A DNA stretch of 64,000 nucleotides from Paraniabella defluvii (GTDB lineage Bacteria; Bacteroidota; Bacteroidia; Chitinophagales; Chitinophagaceae), in NCBI GenBank assembly GCA_019316985.1, contig CP079215.1:3782001-3846000 (forward strand), in the 5' to 3' direction. Position 1 is the stretch's first letter. The number at the start of each line of letters is the position of its first letter. This document shows positions 53,890-63,263 of the stretch, in pieces. Position numbers and translations under genes: made by a program. A model generated the notes under the pieces. The model was not told where the DNA came from. It was given only the letters and a program-made list of their open reading frames with translations, and did no database searches.

Positions 53890-53964
53890 TTTTTTGATTT
53901 TATGTGAAAAATAATCAATGTGGGGATTGATCAATAGTGCTTCTCAAAATCTTGTTTGCCATCA

Positions 53965-53996
53965 ATAAAAAAATGCCACCCGTGAAGATGGCATTG
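53965..53996 (-). terminator. Intrinsic terminator of the PafA-type phosphatase gene
   Basis: On the minus strand, AATGCCA / TGGCATT stem (53972-53978 and 53989-53995) followed by a run of T. Confidence 0.7.
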
Positions 53997-54020
53997 TAAA
54001 AGGTTCAATTTATTGCTTTG

Positions 54021-55646
54021 CTATTGGGTGATCTCTGTAATAGCGTGACCCACGCAACCGCTGGGCATTTGTATACGCAATAAAGCTGCCAAGGTCGCTG
54101 AAATATCTGTCATATACACTTCGCGGTTGCTCTTGCCGGGCTTAATGCCCCAACCCATCCATACCAAAGGTATATGGGTATCGTACGGGTTCCAGGTGCC
54201 GTGGGTGGTGCCTGTTCCATTATAGCCGCTTTCAAACCATCCGGCAAAGGGGATGAGTTGAACAGTACCCGAACGTTTGGCATTATAACCGTTGATAGTG
54301 CGTGTTTTTATGGCTTCGGGAACCGGCTCAGCACCAATATTCTCAATATCAATTACAAACTGTAATTCAGGAACTGCACGCAGGAACTTTAAGGCAGCTT
54401 GTTTAACAGCTACATAGTCTGCTTTGCTTTCTTTTATTTTAGCATAGTTAAAGTTGATCTGGTAGTTTTGTCAGATAAAACCAGTTTTTCAACTCCAAAC
54501 TGGCTTTTTAGCTCGTTATTGAGGTCGGTTACAATTTTATTAAGCTGCAGGAAGTCGGCTGGCATTTTATATTCTTTCATGAAATTGATAGAATGGGCAG
54601 CCCCATGGTCTGCGGTAAGAAATACCAAGTAATTCCCCTTTCCCAATTTTTGATCCAGGTGTCTGAAAAAATTACCCAGGTCTTTATCCAGGCGCAGGTA
54701 TACGTCTTCTACTTCGATAGAGTTGGGACCATATTTGTGCCCTACATAATCGGTGGAAGCGCAGTTGATCGTTAAAAAGTCGGTAGCAGTGCCTCCCCCA
54801 GGTTATTGCCGTCTACAGCGGCTTTGGCAAAATTAAGCGTAAGGGTATTGCCGTAAGGAGAACTGCGTATAACATCTTTATCCGTTTTATATAATTCAGA
54901 TAGGTTGTGCGGGAACGTGGGCGCCGTTTCTCCTTTGAATTTACCTTCCCATTTTACATCGTCGGCGGTGCTTTGTTTGTAAGTATTGATAGGGTAGAGG
55001 GTGGTCCAGGGCGTTGCGGTTAGCCTTGATGGTTCATCTTTTGCATTGAAGTCTTTTACCCATTTAGGCAGCTCATTCATATACCAGGTGCTGGTAATAA
55101 AATCGCCCTGTGCATCATCAAACCAGAAAGCCCCGGTAGGATTATGCCCTGCAGGCAGAATAGAAGCCCTGTCTTTTAAAGATACGCCAATTACTTTAGA
55201 CTGGAAATTGGTGGCCATTCTTAACTCGTCGGTAATTGTGGTGGCCAGCAGGTTCCTGGGCGACATTTTACCTGCTTTTGAACTGCTTCCCACGCCCTGC
55301 ACCGTTGAATCATCAGTACAATAAACACCTTTACCGGTAGCTTGATCAATCCACCCGTTGCCGGCAATGCCGTGAATAGCGGGAACAGAACCGGTGAATA
55401 CGGTGGTATGACCTACGGCTGTGTAAGATGGTATATAATTAATAAATGTATTCTCGCAGCTAAATCCTTCGTTGAGCATGCGTTTAAAGCCCCGGTGGCT
55501 TCGTAGCGGTCATAGTACCGGTACAAATAGTCCCAACGCATCTGGTCAATAACAATGCCCACTACCAGCTTGGGTCTTTTTACGGGTTGTGCCGTTACAG
55601 CAGCACTAATGAATATCAAGAAAAAAAAGTAACATATCCGGTTCAT
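54021..55646 (-). CDS. PafA-type alkaline phosphatase
   Basis: Periplasmic zinc phosphomonoesterase of the alkaline phosphatase superfamily. Seen: signal peptide (ICYFFFLIFISAAVTAQ), VVGIVIDQMRWDYLYRYYDR with the first metal Asp, the Thr nucleophile in SYTAVGHTTVFTGSVPAIHG, DFLTINCASTDYVGHKYGPN, FLTADHGAAHS, and HGTWNPYDTHIPLVWMGWGI near the C-terminus. About 542 residues. Frame breaks near 54465, 54790 and 55490. Ends at 54021 (HAITEITQ). Monocistronic with its own terminator. Confidence 0.9.
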
Positions 55647-55686
55647 TATAAAACTATTTTGTTCAAAAATAGCAGTTAGAATTGTG

Positions 55687-55875
55687 ATGCCGAAAACAAG
55701 AGCGGATTATTTTAATATTATTGCTTTACAGCACAAGCCCCTTATACAGCTTTACAGCGTAAACTTCAACGATGATTTTAATGAAAAAAGTGAAAAAGAA
55801 AGCCACCTCAAAAATGAAGCGGCCTCAGTATTATTACCCGGGTATAAAAAAGAAGCTACTGAGTTTAGTAAGTAA
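55687..55875 (+). CDS. Small ORF, hypothetical
   Basis: 62 codons, MPKTRADYFNIIALQHKPLI then QLYSVNFNDDFNEKSEKESH and a Lys/Glu-rich end. No family recognised. It is divergent from the PafA gene and overlaps the convergent lipoprotein gene by ~11 bases. It may not be expressed. Confidence 0.3.
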   Translation: MPKTRADYFNIIALQHKPLIQLYSVNFNDDFNEKSEKESHLKNEAASVLLPGYKKEATEFSK

Positions 55876-56321
55876 ATTGCTTTGTATAATCTGAGCCGTC
55901 TCCTGTAAGTGTCAGCACATCGTTATTCACCACTTTCCCATTAACTTCGGCTTTATAAGTTACTTTTAAAGGGGCATCGTCGTTAATTACCTGTACGGTG
56001 GCGCCCGCGGCAGCCAAAGGCATAATAGACTCGATTATGTAAGTTTTAGCGGAACCCGAAAATTCAGAAGCGCTAAAGTTGATGCCTGTTTCATTGTTTC
56101 GCGTAGCGCCATTTACCTTCCATATAGTACTTTCGGTGCTATTTAAGGTGCCCCGAAAAGCTGAATGATATAAAATCGCTTGTTTCCACAGCTCCTTCTA
56201 TGGCAATTGTGAATTTTACATTTTTACTATTTCCTCCATCAGGCCCGTCGCTTTTGGAGCAGGCATTAAAAGTAAGGAGGCAAGAGGTTGCAACGGTCAG
56301 TAATAAAGTAAATCTTTTCAT
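55865..56321 (-). CDS. Small lipoprotein, unknown function
   Basis: About 151 residues. Lipoprotein signal MKRFTLLLTVATSCLLTFNA with Cys21, a Gly/Asp-rich linker, then beta-rich sequence KNVKFTIAIEGAVETSDFIS; after a break near 56155, GTLNSTESTIWKVNGATRNN, IIESIMPLAAAGATVQVIND and LTLTGDGSDYTKQFTY. No family recognised; looks like a secreted beta-sandwich. Confidence 0.65.
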
Positions 56322-56440
56322 ACAAATTGTTTAATAAGGTTTCGGAATATGCAGAGGCAAAAATGCGATGCCTGTATAAAACAAACAATACCGGAAAACC
56401 AGTAGTTTTTTTACCCGATCGTTGGTATTTTTATTTTTAA

Positions 56441-58477
56441 ATGCGCATAACAATTTTGTACATCATAAAAATGAGCCATCACACCCACCCCTGCATTTGG
56501 GGTAACAGGCACAGCAATCCGAAAGGGTATTTACAGGCTATTATTTGTTTTCTGCTTATTGCGCAAACCACTTTTTCACAAAACTATAAACGCACCGCCG
56601 ACAGTTTAAAGGATTTGCTGAATAAAACTACCCACGATACTGACCGTATATTGTTATTAAGCAGGTTATCGGGAGTATACAATTATATAGATCCTCCTGA
56701 TCAACGATTTAAACTGGCCCGCCAGGCTTTACAACTCAGTAGTAAGCAGGCGTCGCCCTATTATGCAGGACTTGCTTATTACAGATTGGCAAATGCGTAT
56801 CATTCTATATTTTCAATGGATAGCGCTTTAAAATATTCGTTGCTGTCTACCGGTGCATTTAGTTCAGATACAACACCCAGGGCTAGAAAAATGTATGCCT
56901 ATGCTATGATTAACCAGGCATTGATTTATGATGATAGCGGGATTCCCGAAAAATCTGCTGGTTTGCTGATTACACTTTTGCCGGTTTTCCAATCTTTAAA
57001 TGACACGCTGGCCTATTTTACCACCATTCATAACCTGGGCGCCACACTTATTACCCAAAAACAATATACTAAAGCGCACGACTATCTTTTAAAAGAGATA
57101 TCGCTGGCAAAACAAATGGACAATAAAGAAGATGCTAAAGTGGAAATTGCATTTTTAAATGGCGCTTTGCTTATGTATTATATGGATAATCCGGACCACA
57201 TGAAGGCATATCTAGAGCAGGCCAGGCAACATTTACGCATCCGTGGAAAAAGTCCTTTAGAGTCGAGATACTATAGCTACCTGGCACTTTATAATATCAA
57301 GACCCAAAACTATATGCCGGCGGAAAGAGCGATTGCGGAGGCTTTTACAATAGCCGAAAAATTTGAAGACCGCCAATGTTTATATGATGCGTATGATGCT
57401 CAACAGCAACTGGCTGCAGCGCAGAAAGATTATACTATGGCAAGGAATGCCGCACATATACTATACAAAATGGGCAGCGAAGATGCATTGCCCTCTTATG
57501 TTGAAACGTCTTTAAAAAGTATCGCCGATTATTCTAAACAATTAGGCGACTTAAAACAGGCTTACCTGTATTTGGAAAAATATACAGCGTTTAAAGACAG
57601 CATAGACAAAAAGCAAACAGCATTTAAAATAGCTGAGGCTGAAATAAGATATCAAAGTGCAGAAAAGCAAAGCCAGATTGCCTTGCTTCAAAAACAAAAA
57701 GTACAAGCCGAGCTGGAGCTTAAAAATAAACGGTTGTACAACTGGTTATTGGGCGCTGGATGTTTGATATTTATGATTGTGGCATTGGCTTCCATTACAC
57801 TTTTCAGAAAAAACAAGAAAATTGTGCAACAGCAATTGCACGATGCGCGGCAGCAGCATACATTAAACCTTACACAAGCCATGCTCGAAGGCGAGGAGCG
57901 GGAGCGGCAACGTGTTGCGCGCGACCTTCATGACGGGCTGGGAGGTATGTTAGCCGGCGTTAAAATAAACCTTTCAAGGCAGTCAAGAATGGAAAACCAG
58001 GATCTCGACCAGGCGATTGATCAGCTTGATCAATCCGTATTTGAGCTAAGAAGGATTGCGCGTAATATGATGCCGGAGAGTTTACTGAAATTTGGATTGG
58101 AGGCTGCGCTGCACGATCTTTGCGAGTCATTTTCCAGCCCTGCTACCTCAATTGAATTTCAGGCTTATGCTATAAAAACGAATATACCGGCCGGTACCCA
58201 GGCAAATATTTATCGGATTGTACAGGAAATACTTTCCAATGCTATCCGGCATGCACAGGCCAACGAAATTATTGTGCAATGCAGTCAAAACGATTACATG
58301 TTCCTGATTACAGCCGAGGATAATGGCATAGGCTTCGATACGGCAAAACTGGATGCTTTTACCGGGATAGGTTTTGCAAATATAAAGAGCCGCGTAGCTT
58401 ATTTGAGCGGCCATATGGATATTCACTCGATAATTAATGAGGGCACCACAATCAATATAGAATTATATGTTGGATGA
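56441..58477 (+). CDS. TPR-containing sensor histidine kinase (NarX/HisKA_3 type)
   Basis: 678 residues, intact. Seen: an N-terminal signal or membrane segment (GYLQAIICFLLIAQTTF), periplasmic TPR repeats (about residues 90-410), a membrane helix at ~425-450 (WLLGAGCLIFMIVALASITL), a coiled coil, the HisKA_3 H-box ERQRVARDLHDGLGGMLAGV with His at about 497, and an ATPase domain with EILSNAIRHAQ, DNGIGFD and GIGFANIKSRVAYL. Start could be 56471, which trims ten residues. Its 3' end overlaps the response-regulator gene by 11 bases, so the two are coupled. Confidence 0.95.
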   Translation: MRITILYIIKMSHHTHPCIWGNRHSNPKGYLQAIICFLLIAQTTFSQNYKRTADSLKDLLNKTTHDTDRILLLSRLSGVYNYIDPPDQRFKLARQALQLSSKQASPYYAGLAYYRLANAYHSIFSMDSALKYSLLSTGAFSSDTTPRARKMYAYAMINQALIYDDSGIPEKSAGLLITLLPVFQSLNDTLAYFTTIHNLGATLITQKQYTKAHDYLLKEISLAKQMDNKEDAKVEIAFLNGALLMYYMDNPDHMKAYLEQARQHLRIRGKSPLESRYYSYLALYNIKTQNYMPAERAIAEAFTIAEKFEDRQCLYDAYDAQQQLAAAQKDYTMARNAAHILYKMGSEDALPSYVETSLKSIADYSKQLGDLKQAYLYLEKYTAFKDSIDKKQTAFKIAEAEIRYQSAEKQSQIALLQKQKVQAELELKNKRLYNWLLGAGCLIFMIVALASITLFRKNKKIVQQQLHDARQQHTLNLTQAMLEGEERERQRVARDLHDGLGGMLAGVKINLSRQSRMENQDLDQAIDQLDQSVFELRRIARNMMPESLLKFGLEAALHDLCESFSSPATSIEFQAYAIKTNIPAGTQANIYRIVQEILSNAIRHAQANEIIVQCSQNDYMFLITAEDNGIGFDTAKLDAFTGIGFANIKSRVAYLSGHMDIHSIINEGTTINIELYVG

Positions 58478-59099
58478 CCATTTAACACTTGCCATTGTAG
58501 ATGATCACCCCGTGGTAATTGAGGGGTTAAAAGCAGTGCTTAAAGAGCGGGCATATATAAATACACTGAGTTTTACCGCCGGCAAAGCCTTTATAGATTT
58601 TATAAAGGAGCACACGGTTGATTTTGTATTGCTGGATGTGATGTTGCCGGATATCAGTGGTATCGACCTTTGCCGGGAAATAACGGGTATCGCCCCGGAC
58701 ACAATTGTGTTAGGTCTGAGCAACCAGGCTGAGCGCAGTATCATACTACAGATGCTTCACAACGGTGCCAGCGGCTATCTTTTAAAAAATGCATCGGCTG
58801 AAGAACTGTTAGGTTGTATAGAAGAGGCCCAGGCCGGTAAAATTGTTTTTAGCAACGAGGTTAAAACAATTATGGCCAAACCATCGAGGTTTGATCTAAG
58901 GGGAATGCCGTCACTTACCAGGCGGGAAAAAGAAATTTTACGCTTGATAGCAGACGGCAAAACGTCTCAACAGATAGCTGCTGTGCTATTTTTGAGTGTG
59001 TTTACTATAGAAACACACCGGCGCAATATTTTCCAGAAACTGCAGGTTAAAAACGTAGCAGAACTGGTAAAAGTGGCTGCCGGCAACGGGTTGTTGTAA
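58467..59099 (+). CDS. NarL/LuxR-type response regulator
   Basis: 210 residues, intact. Seen: receiver domain with the acidic pair in AIVDDHPVVIEGL, phospho-acceptor Asp57 in FVLLDVMLPD, Lys in GYLLKNAS; C-terminal helix-turn-helix LTRREKEILRLIADGKTSQQ and IETHRRNIFQKLQVKNVAEL. Partner of the overlapping histidine kinase. The target genes are not evident. Confidence 0.96.
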   Translation: MLDDHLTLAIVDDHPVVIEGLKAVLKERAYINTLSFTAGKAFIDFIKEHTVDFVLLDVMLPDISGIDLCREITGIAPDTIVLGLSNQAERSIILQMLHNGASGYLLKNASAEELLGCIEEAQAGKIVFSNEVKTIMAKPSRFDLRGMPSLTRREKEILRLIADGKTSQQIAAVLFLSVFTIETHRRNIFQKLQVKNVAELVKVAAGNGLL

Positions 59100-59291
59100 T
59101 ATGATCTATGATGGGAAGAGATTTAGAGGAATTTAAAAAGGCCGGGAAGTAGGATTAACAGTTGCCTGCCAAAGATGATTAATGTTGGATGATTTAGACG
59201 TGTAAAGGGGCGCCAACGCATCTTTTTCGGCTAAATTGGCTGTTCTGTGAAAAATTGTTTTAAAAAATTAGATTATTCAAATTCTTCAATG

Positions 59292-59299
59292 TACATTTG
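59292..59299 (+). promoter_or_regulatory. TAnnTTTG -7 box before rpsJ
   Basis: TACATTTG, 30 bases before the rpsJ start, fits the -7 consensus. No good TTTG is at the -33 site. It suggests the S10 operon starts here rather than by read-through from rpsG. Confidence 0.5.
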
Positions 59300-59328
59300 C
59301 ACTCCCATTTCAAAAAGGGTATCTAACA

Positions 59329-59634
59329 ATGTCGCAAAGAATCAGAATAAAATTACAGTCTTACGATCACAATTTAGTTGATAAATCAGCAGAGAAAATC
59401 GTTAAAACTGTACGTAGCACTGGCGCTGTAGTAACAGGCCCTATTCCTCTTCCTACACACCGTAAAATATTCACTGTTCTTCGCTCTCCACACGTAAACA
59501 AAAAGAGCCGTGAGCAGTTTCAGTTGGCTACTCACAAAAGACTGTTGGATATTTATACTTCTTCTTCCCGTACTGTAGATGCATTGTCTAAGTTAGACCT
59601 GCCAAGCGGTGTAGAGGTTGAAATTAAAGCATAA
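59329..59634 (+). CDS. rpsJ: 30S ribosomal protein S10
   Basis: 101 residues, intact. Seen: [59 protein letters not shown] and [11 protein letters not shown]. First gene of the S10 operon. Confidence 0.99.
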   Translation: MSQRIRIKLQSYDHNLVDKSAEKIVKTVRSTGAVVTGPIPLPTHRKIFTVLRSPHVNKKSREQFQLATHKRLLDIYTSSSRTVDALSKLDLPSGVEVEIKA

Positions 59635-59895
59635 GCTTTCCGAATCCTTTGAGATTCAAAAATTAGTTCTTACAATATAATTGTCATCTCTCAACTCCTT
59701 TAAGGAATAAAAGAGCTCTGATTAAAAATATTCTCAACGATAAATAGTTGAGAGCCAACATAAAACAAGCCGTTCAGGGTTTGTTTACTATCAGTACTTC
59801 CCCAGAAAGGAAAAGGTTGATAGCAAACGGGGATCGATTAAGGTATTTCATGCCTCCAAGTCCCAATAATCCTGTAAGGCGTAAACTTTAAAAAG
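59635..59895 (+). promoter_or_regulatory. Structured spacer between rpsJ and rplC, possible leader or attenuator
   Basis: 261 bases, far longer than the other spacers of this operon. It contains a stem CTCAAC/GTTGAG (59733-59738, 59747-59752) and a longer stem GTTTACTATCA/TGATAGCAAAC with one mismatch (59783-59793, 59818-59828). No reading frame is visible. It could carry an autoregulatory site for a ribosomal protein of the operon such as L4; that is inference. Confidence 0.4.
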
Positions 59896-60512
59896 ATGAA
59901 AGGTATTATTGGAAAAAAACTAGGAATGACCAGCATCTACGATCCCACAGGTAAGCAAACAGCCTGCACGATCATTGAAGCAGGTCCTTGTGTAGTTACA
60001 CAAGTAAAAACGAAAGAAACAGACGGTTACAATGCATTACAGGTATCGTTTGGCGACAAGAAGGAAAGCCGCACTAACCAGGCAGAAAAAACCACTTCGC
60101 AAAAGCTAACACTGCAGCAAAAAAGTTTTCAACAGAATTTCGTGATTTTTCAATAGAAAAAGCCCTTGGCGAAACTATAGGCGTTGACATTTTCTCTGAA
60201 GGAGAAAAAGTTAGCGTTGTTGGTACGTCTAAGGGTAAAGGTTTTCAAGGGGTTGTTAAACGCCACGGTTTTAGCGGGGTGGGTGAGCAGTCTCACGGAC
60301 AGCATGATCGTCAAAGAGCTCCGGGTTCTCTGGGTAACTCTTCTGACGCAGCCCGCGTTATGAAAGGTATGCGTATGGCCGGCCGTATGGGCGGTGACCG
60401 CGTAAAAATGAAAGGTTTGAAAGTGGTTAAAATTTTCGCTGAAAAGAATTACATACTGGTAAGCGGATCTGTTCCCGGGCATATTGGTTCTATCGTTTTA
60501 ATTCAAAATTAA
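59896..60512 (+). CDS. rplC: 50S ribosomal protein L3
   Basis: Seen: [60 protein letters not shown] and [16 protein letters not shown]. One base is lost near 60090 in an A-run; repair joins [17 protein letters not shown] to the rest. About 205 residues. Confidence 0.98.
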
Positions 60513-60546
60513 TATAACCCAAACCTTAACATATAAATTAAAGAAA

Positions 60547-61189
60547 ATGCAAGTTGAAGTTTTAAATATACAAGGTAAGGGCACCGGTCGTTCGGTTGAA
60601 TTACCCGATGATATCTTTGCAATTGAGCCTAACGATCATGTTATCTATCTTGCAGTTAAGCAATATTTGGCTGCACAGCGCCAGGGTACTAACAAAGTAA
60701 AAACCCGTGCTGAAGTAAAAGGTTCCAGCAAAAATTACATAAACAAAAAGGTACAGGTGGTAGCCGTAAAGGTAATATCCGTAATCCTTTATACAAAGGT
60801 GGTGGTACTATCTTCGGTCCTAAACCCCGCGATTACAGCTTTAAACTGAACAAGAAGGTAAAAGATCTGGCTAAGATCTCTGCGCTTACTTACAAAGCAA
60901 AAGCTAATGCGATTGTTGTGGTGGAAGACCTGAACCTCGAAACTCCGAAAACAAAGACATTTACCGGCGTATTAAAGGCCCTGAATGTAGGAGAGAGAAA
61001 AAATTAATGTTCGTTTCTGACGTATTTAACGATAATGTTGAATTGTCTTTACGTAATGTACCTTCTGTATTAGGTGTATCGTTGAGCGACTTAAATACTT
61101 ACGACATCGTTAATTCTGAAGTATTAGTACTTACTGAAAGCGCTGCAAAAGTTTTCTCTGAAGAGGAAGGAGTTGTAGCAGAAGCATAA
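60547..61189 (+). CDS. rplD: 50S ribosomal protein L4
   Basis: Seen: [20 protein letters not shown] type start ([16 protein letters not shown]), [49 protein letters not shown] and [20 protein letters not shown]. Two breaks, both in A-runs (near 60730 and 61000); adding one base at each restores a 214-residue protein. Confidence 0.97.
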
Positions 61190-61221
61190 GCATATTATCA
61201 AACGTATCAAATTAAAAGAAG

Positions 61222-61521
61222 ATGAATCCTTCTCAAGTTTTAATAAAGCCAATTTTAACCGAAAAAGCAAATGCACAGCAAGAAAAATTGCGTCGTTATG
61301 CTTTCAAGGTTGATAAAAGATCGAACAAGCTGGAGATTAAAAAAGCTATCGAAACTTTTTACGGTGTAAACGTAACAAGCGTAAATACTGTAGTTGCTCC
61401 AGCTAAAAATAAAACCCGTTATACTAAAGCTGGTTTTATTAAAGGTCAAAAACCTTCTTACAAAAAAGCTTACGTAACTGTGGCTGAAGGAGAAGAAATT
61501 GATCTGTACGCAAATTTGTAA
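61222..61521 (+). CDS. rplW: 50S ribosomal protein L23
   Basis: 99 residues, intact. Seen: QVLIKPILTEKANAQQEKLR, YAFKVDKRSNKLEIKKAIET, FYGVNVTSVNTVVAPAK and KKAYVTVAEGEEIDLY. Standard length. Confidence 0.98.
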   Translation: MNPSQVLIKPILTEKANAQQEKLRRYAFKVDKRSNKLEIKKAIETFYGVNVTSVNTVVAPAKNKTRYTKAGFIKGQKPSYKKAYVTVAEGEEIDLYANL

Positions 61522-61531
61522 ATAGTTCATA

Positions 61532-61575
61532 GTTGATCGTTCATAGCAATGAACCATTAACAATGATCCATTAAC
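61532..61575 (+). repeat. Palindromic extragenic repeat between rplW and rplB
   Basis: A 13-bp stem with one mismatch (61532-61544 / 61549-61561, loop AGCA) overlaps a 14-bp tandem repeat AATGAACCATTAAC / AATGATCCATTAAC (61548-61561, 61562-61575). It resembles GTTCAT/ATGAAC palindromes often seen between Bacteroidota genes. Confidence 0.6.
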
Positions 61576-61636
61576 TAAAAGAAAGGCAATCAACCGCCGC
61601 GAAGTGTTGCAATAAAAAATTGTTAGAAGAAACAAA

Positions 61637-62475
61637 ATGGCAGTAAAAAATTCAAACCGATGACAGCAGGTACCCGTTGGAGAATCGGGAACGCTTACGC
61701 TGAAATCACTACTAACCAGCCTGAAAAAGCTTGTTAGAGACTAAAAAAAAGCACTGGTGGTCGTAACTCTTCTGGTCATCTTACAATGAGATACAGAGGT
61801 GGTGGTCACAAGAAAAAATATCGTATCGTAGATTTTAAAAGAGATAAGCATAACATAGAAGCTACTGTGGTTTCTATTGAGTACGATCCAAACCGTACAG
61901 CTTTTATCGCTTTGGTTGAGTATACTGATGGTGAAAAGCGTTATATCATCGCTCCTCAGGGCTTAACCGTAGGAACTAAAATTATCAGCGGTGATGCGGT
62001 AGCACCGGAAATCGGTAACGCGCTGAAATTGAAGAACATGCCTTTGGGTACTAACGTTCACAATATTGAATTGAACCCCAGCCAGGGCGGTAAGTTGTCT
62101 CGCAGCGCAGGTTCTTCTGCACAGCTGACGAACAAGGAAGAAAAATATGCGGTATTAAAAATGCCTTCCGGCGAGTTGAGAAAAGTATTGATTAACTGTT
62201 TTGCTACAGTTGGTGTAGTAAGCAACAGCGATCATAGCCTGCAAAGCATGGGTAAAGCTGGTAGAAACAGGTGGAAAGGTATTAAACCAAGAAACCGTGG
62301 TGTTGCCATGAACCCTGTAGATCACCCAATGGGTGGTGGTGAAGGCCGTGCATCGGGAGGTCAGCCTCGCAGCCGTAACGGTCAATACTCGAGAGGTCTG
62401 AAAACAAGGACTAAAGGAAAGGGTAGCGACAAGTTGATTATTCAACGTAAAAACGGTAAGAAGCTTTCTAAATAA
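61637..62475 (+). CDS. rplB: 50S ribosomal protein L2
   Basis: Seen: [78 protein letters not shown] (with the peptidyl-transferase-near His) and [13 protein letters not shown]. At least two lost bases, near 61651 and 61728, and a further homopolymer error near 61748. About 279 residues, normal for Bacteroidota L2. Confidence 0.98.
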
Positions 62476-62503
62476 TTAATAACTAGAAATTAGAAATTAA
62501 GAT

Positions 62504-62768
62504 ATGGCTCGTTCAATTAAAAAAGGTCCTTATATAGCTACTCACTTAGAAAAAAGTGTTAGCAATCAATGAAGGAAGCGCAAAAAAATCGGTGATTAAA
62601 ACCTGGAGCCGCCGCTCTACTATTTCTCCTGATTTCGTAGGCCACACATTTGCAGTACATAACGGTAATAAATTTATCCCGGTTTATGTAACAGAGTTTA
62701 TGGTAGGTCATAAGTTAGGTGAGTTTGCGCCAACACGCCAGTTCAAAGGTCATGCTGGTGGTAAATAA
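62504..62768 (+). CDS. rpsS: 30S ribosomal protein S19
   Basis: Seen: [40 protein letters not shown] and [34 protein letters not shown]. One homopolymer error near 62552 (two A missing or one extra). About 88 residues. Confidence 0.98.
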
Positions 62769-62800
62769 TAATAATTAGTAAAGAAATTTATAAAAGTAAG

Positions 62801-62835
62801 GTTTAAGGCTAAAGATTCTACTTAAAACCTTAAAC
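62801..62835 (+). repeat. Inverted repeat in the rpsS-rplV spacer
   Basis: GTTTAAGG (62801-62808) and CCTTAAAC (62828-62835) form a perfect 8-bp stem. Similar short palindromes occur in other spacers of this operon. Confidence 0.45.
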
Positions 62836-62849
62836 ATCAAACTTATAAA

Positions 62850-63254
62850 ATGGAAGCAGTAGCAAAACTTAGAAATTATCCAACATCGCCACGTAAAATG
62901 AGGCTGCTTGCAGACCTTATCCGCGGCCAAAGGGTGGACCTGGTATTGGCTGAATTAGAGCACAATCCCAAACATCCTGCAGTACCTCTTCGCAAGCTGG
63001 TTTTGAGCGCTATCAGCAACTGGAAACAAGCTAACGAAGGTGGTGATGAAACCGGATTAGTTGTGAAAACTATATATGTTGACGGAGGCAGAACTTTAAA
63101 GCGTATGCGTCCTGCACCTCAGGGTCGTGGATACCGCGTGCGTAAGCGTAGCAACCACGTTACGTTGATTGTTGACGTGAAAAGCGAAGACGCCAAAGCT
63201 TCTAAAAAAGCTAAAGCTGCAACTAAAAAGACAAAAGAAACTAAAAACGCATAA
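62850..63254 (+). CDS. rplV: 50S ribosomal protein L22
   Basis: 134 residues, intact. Seen: [39 protein letters not shown], and the exit-tunnel hairpin [21 protein letters not shown] Lys/Ala-rich tail extends the C-terminus beyond the minimal family length. Confidence 0.98.
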   Translation: MEAVAKLRNYPTSPRKMRLLADLIRGQRVDLVLAELEHNPKHPAVPLRKLVLSAISNWKQANEGGDETGLVVKTIYVDGGRTLKRMRPAPQGRGYRVRKRSNHVTLIVDVKSEDAKASKKAKAATKKTKETKNA

Positions 63255-63263
63255 CCAATAAAT

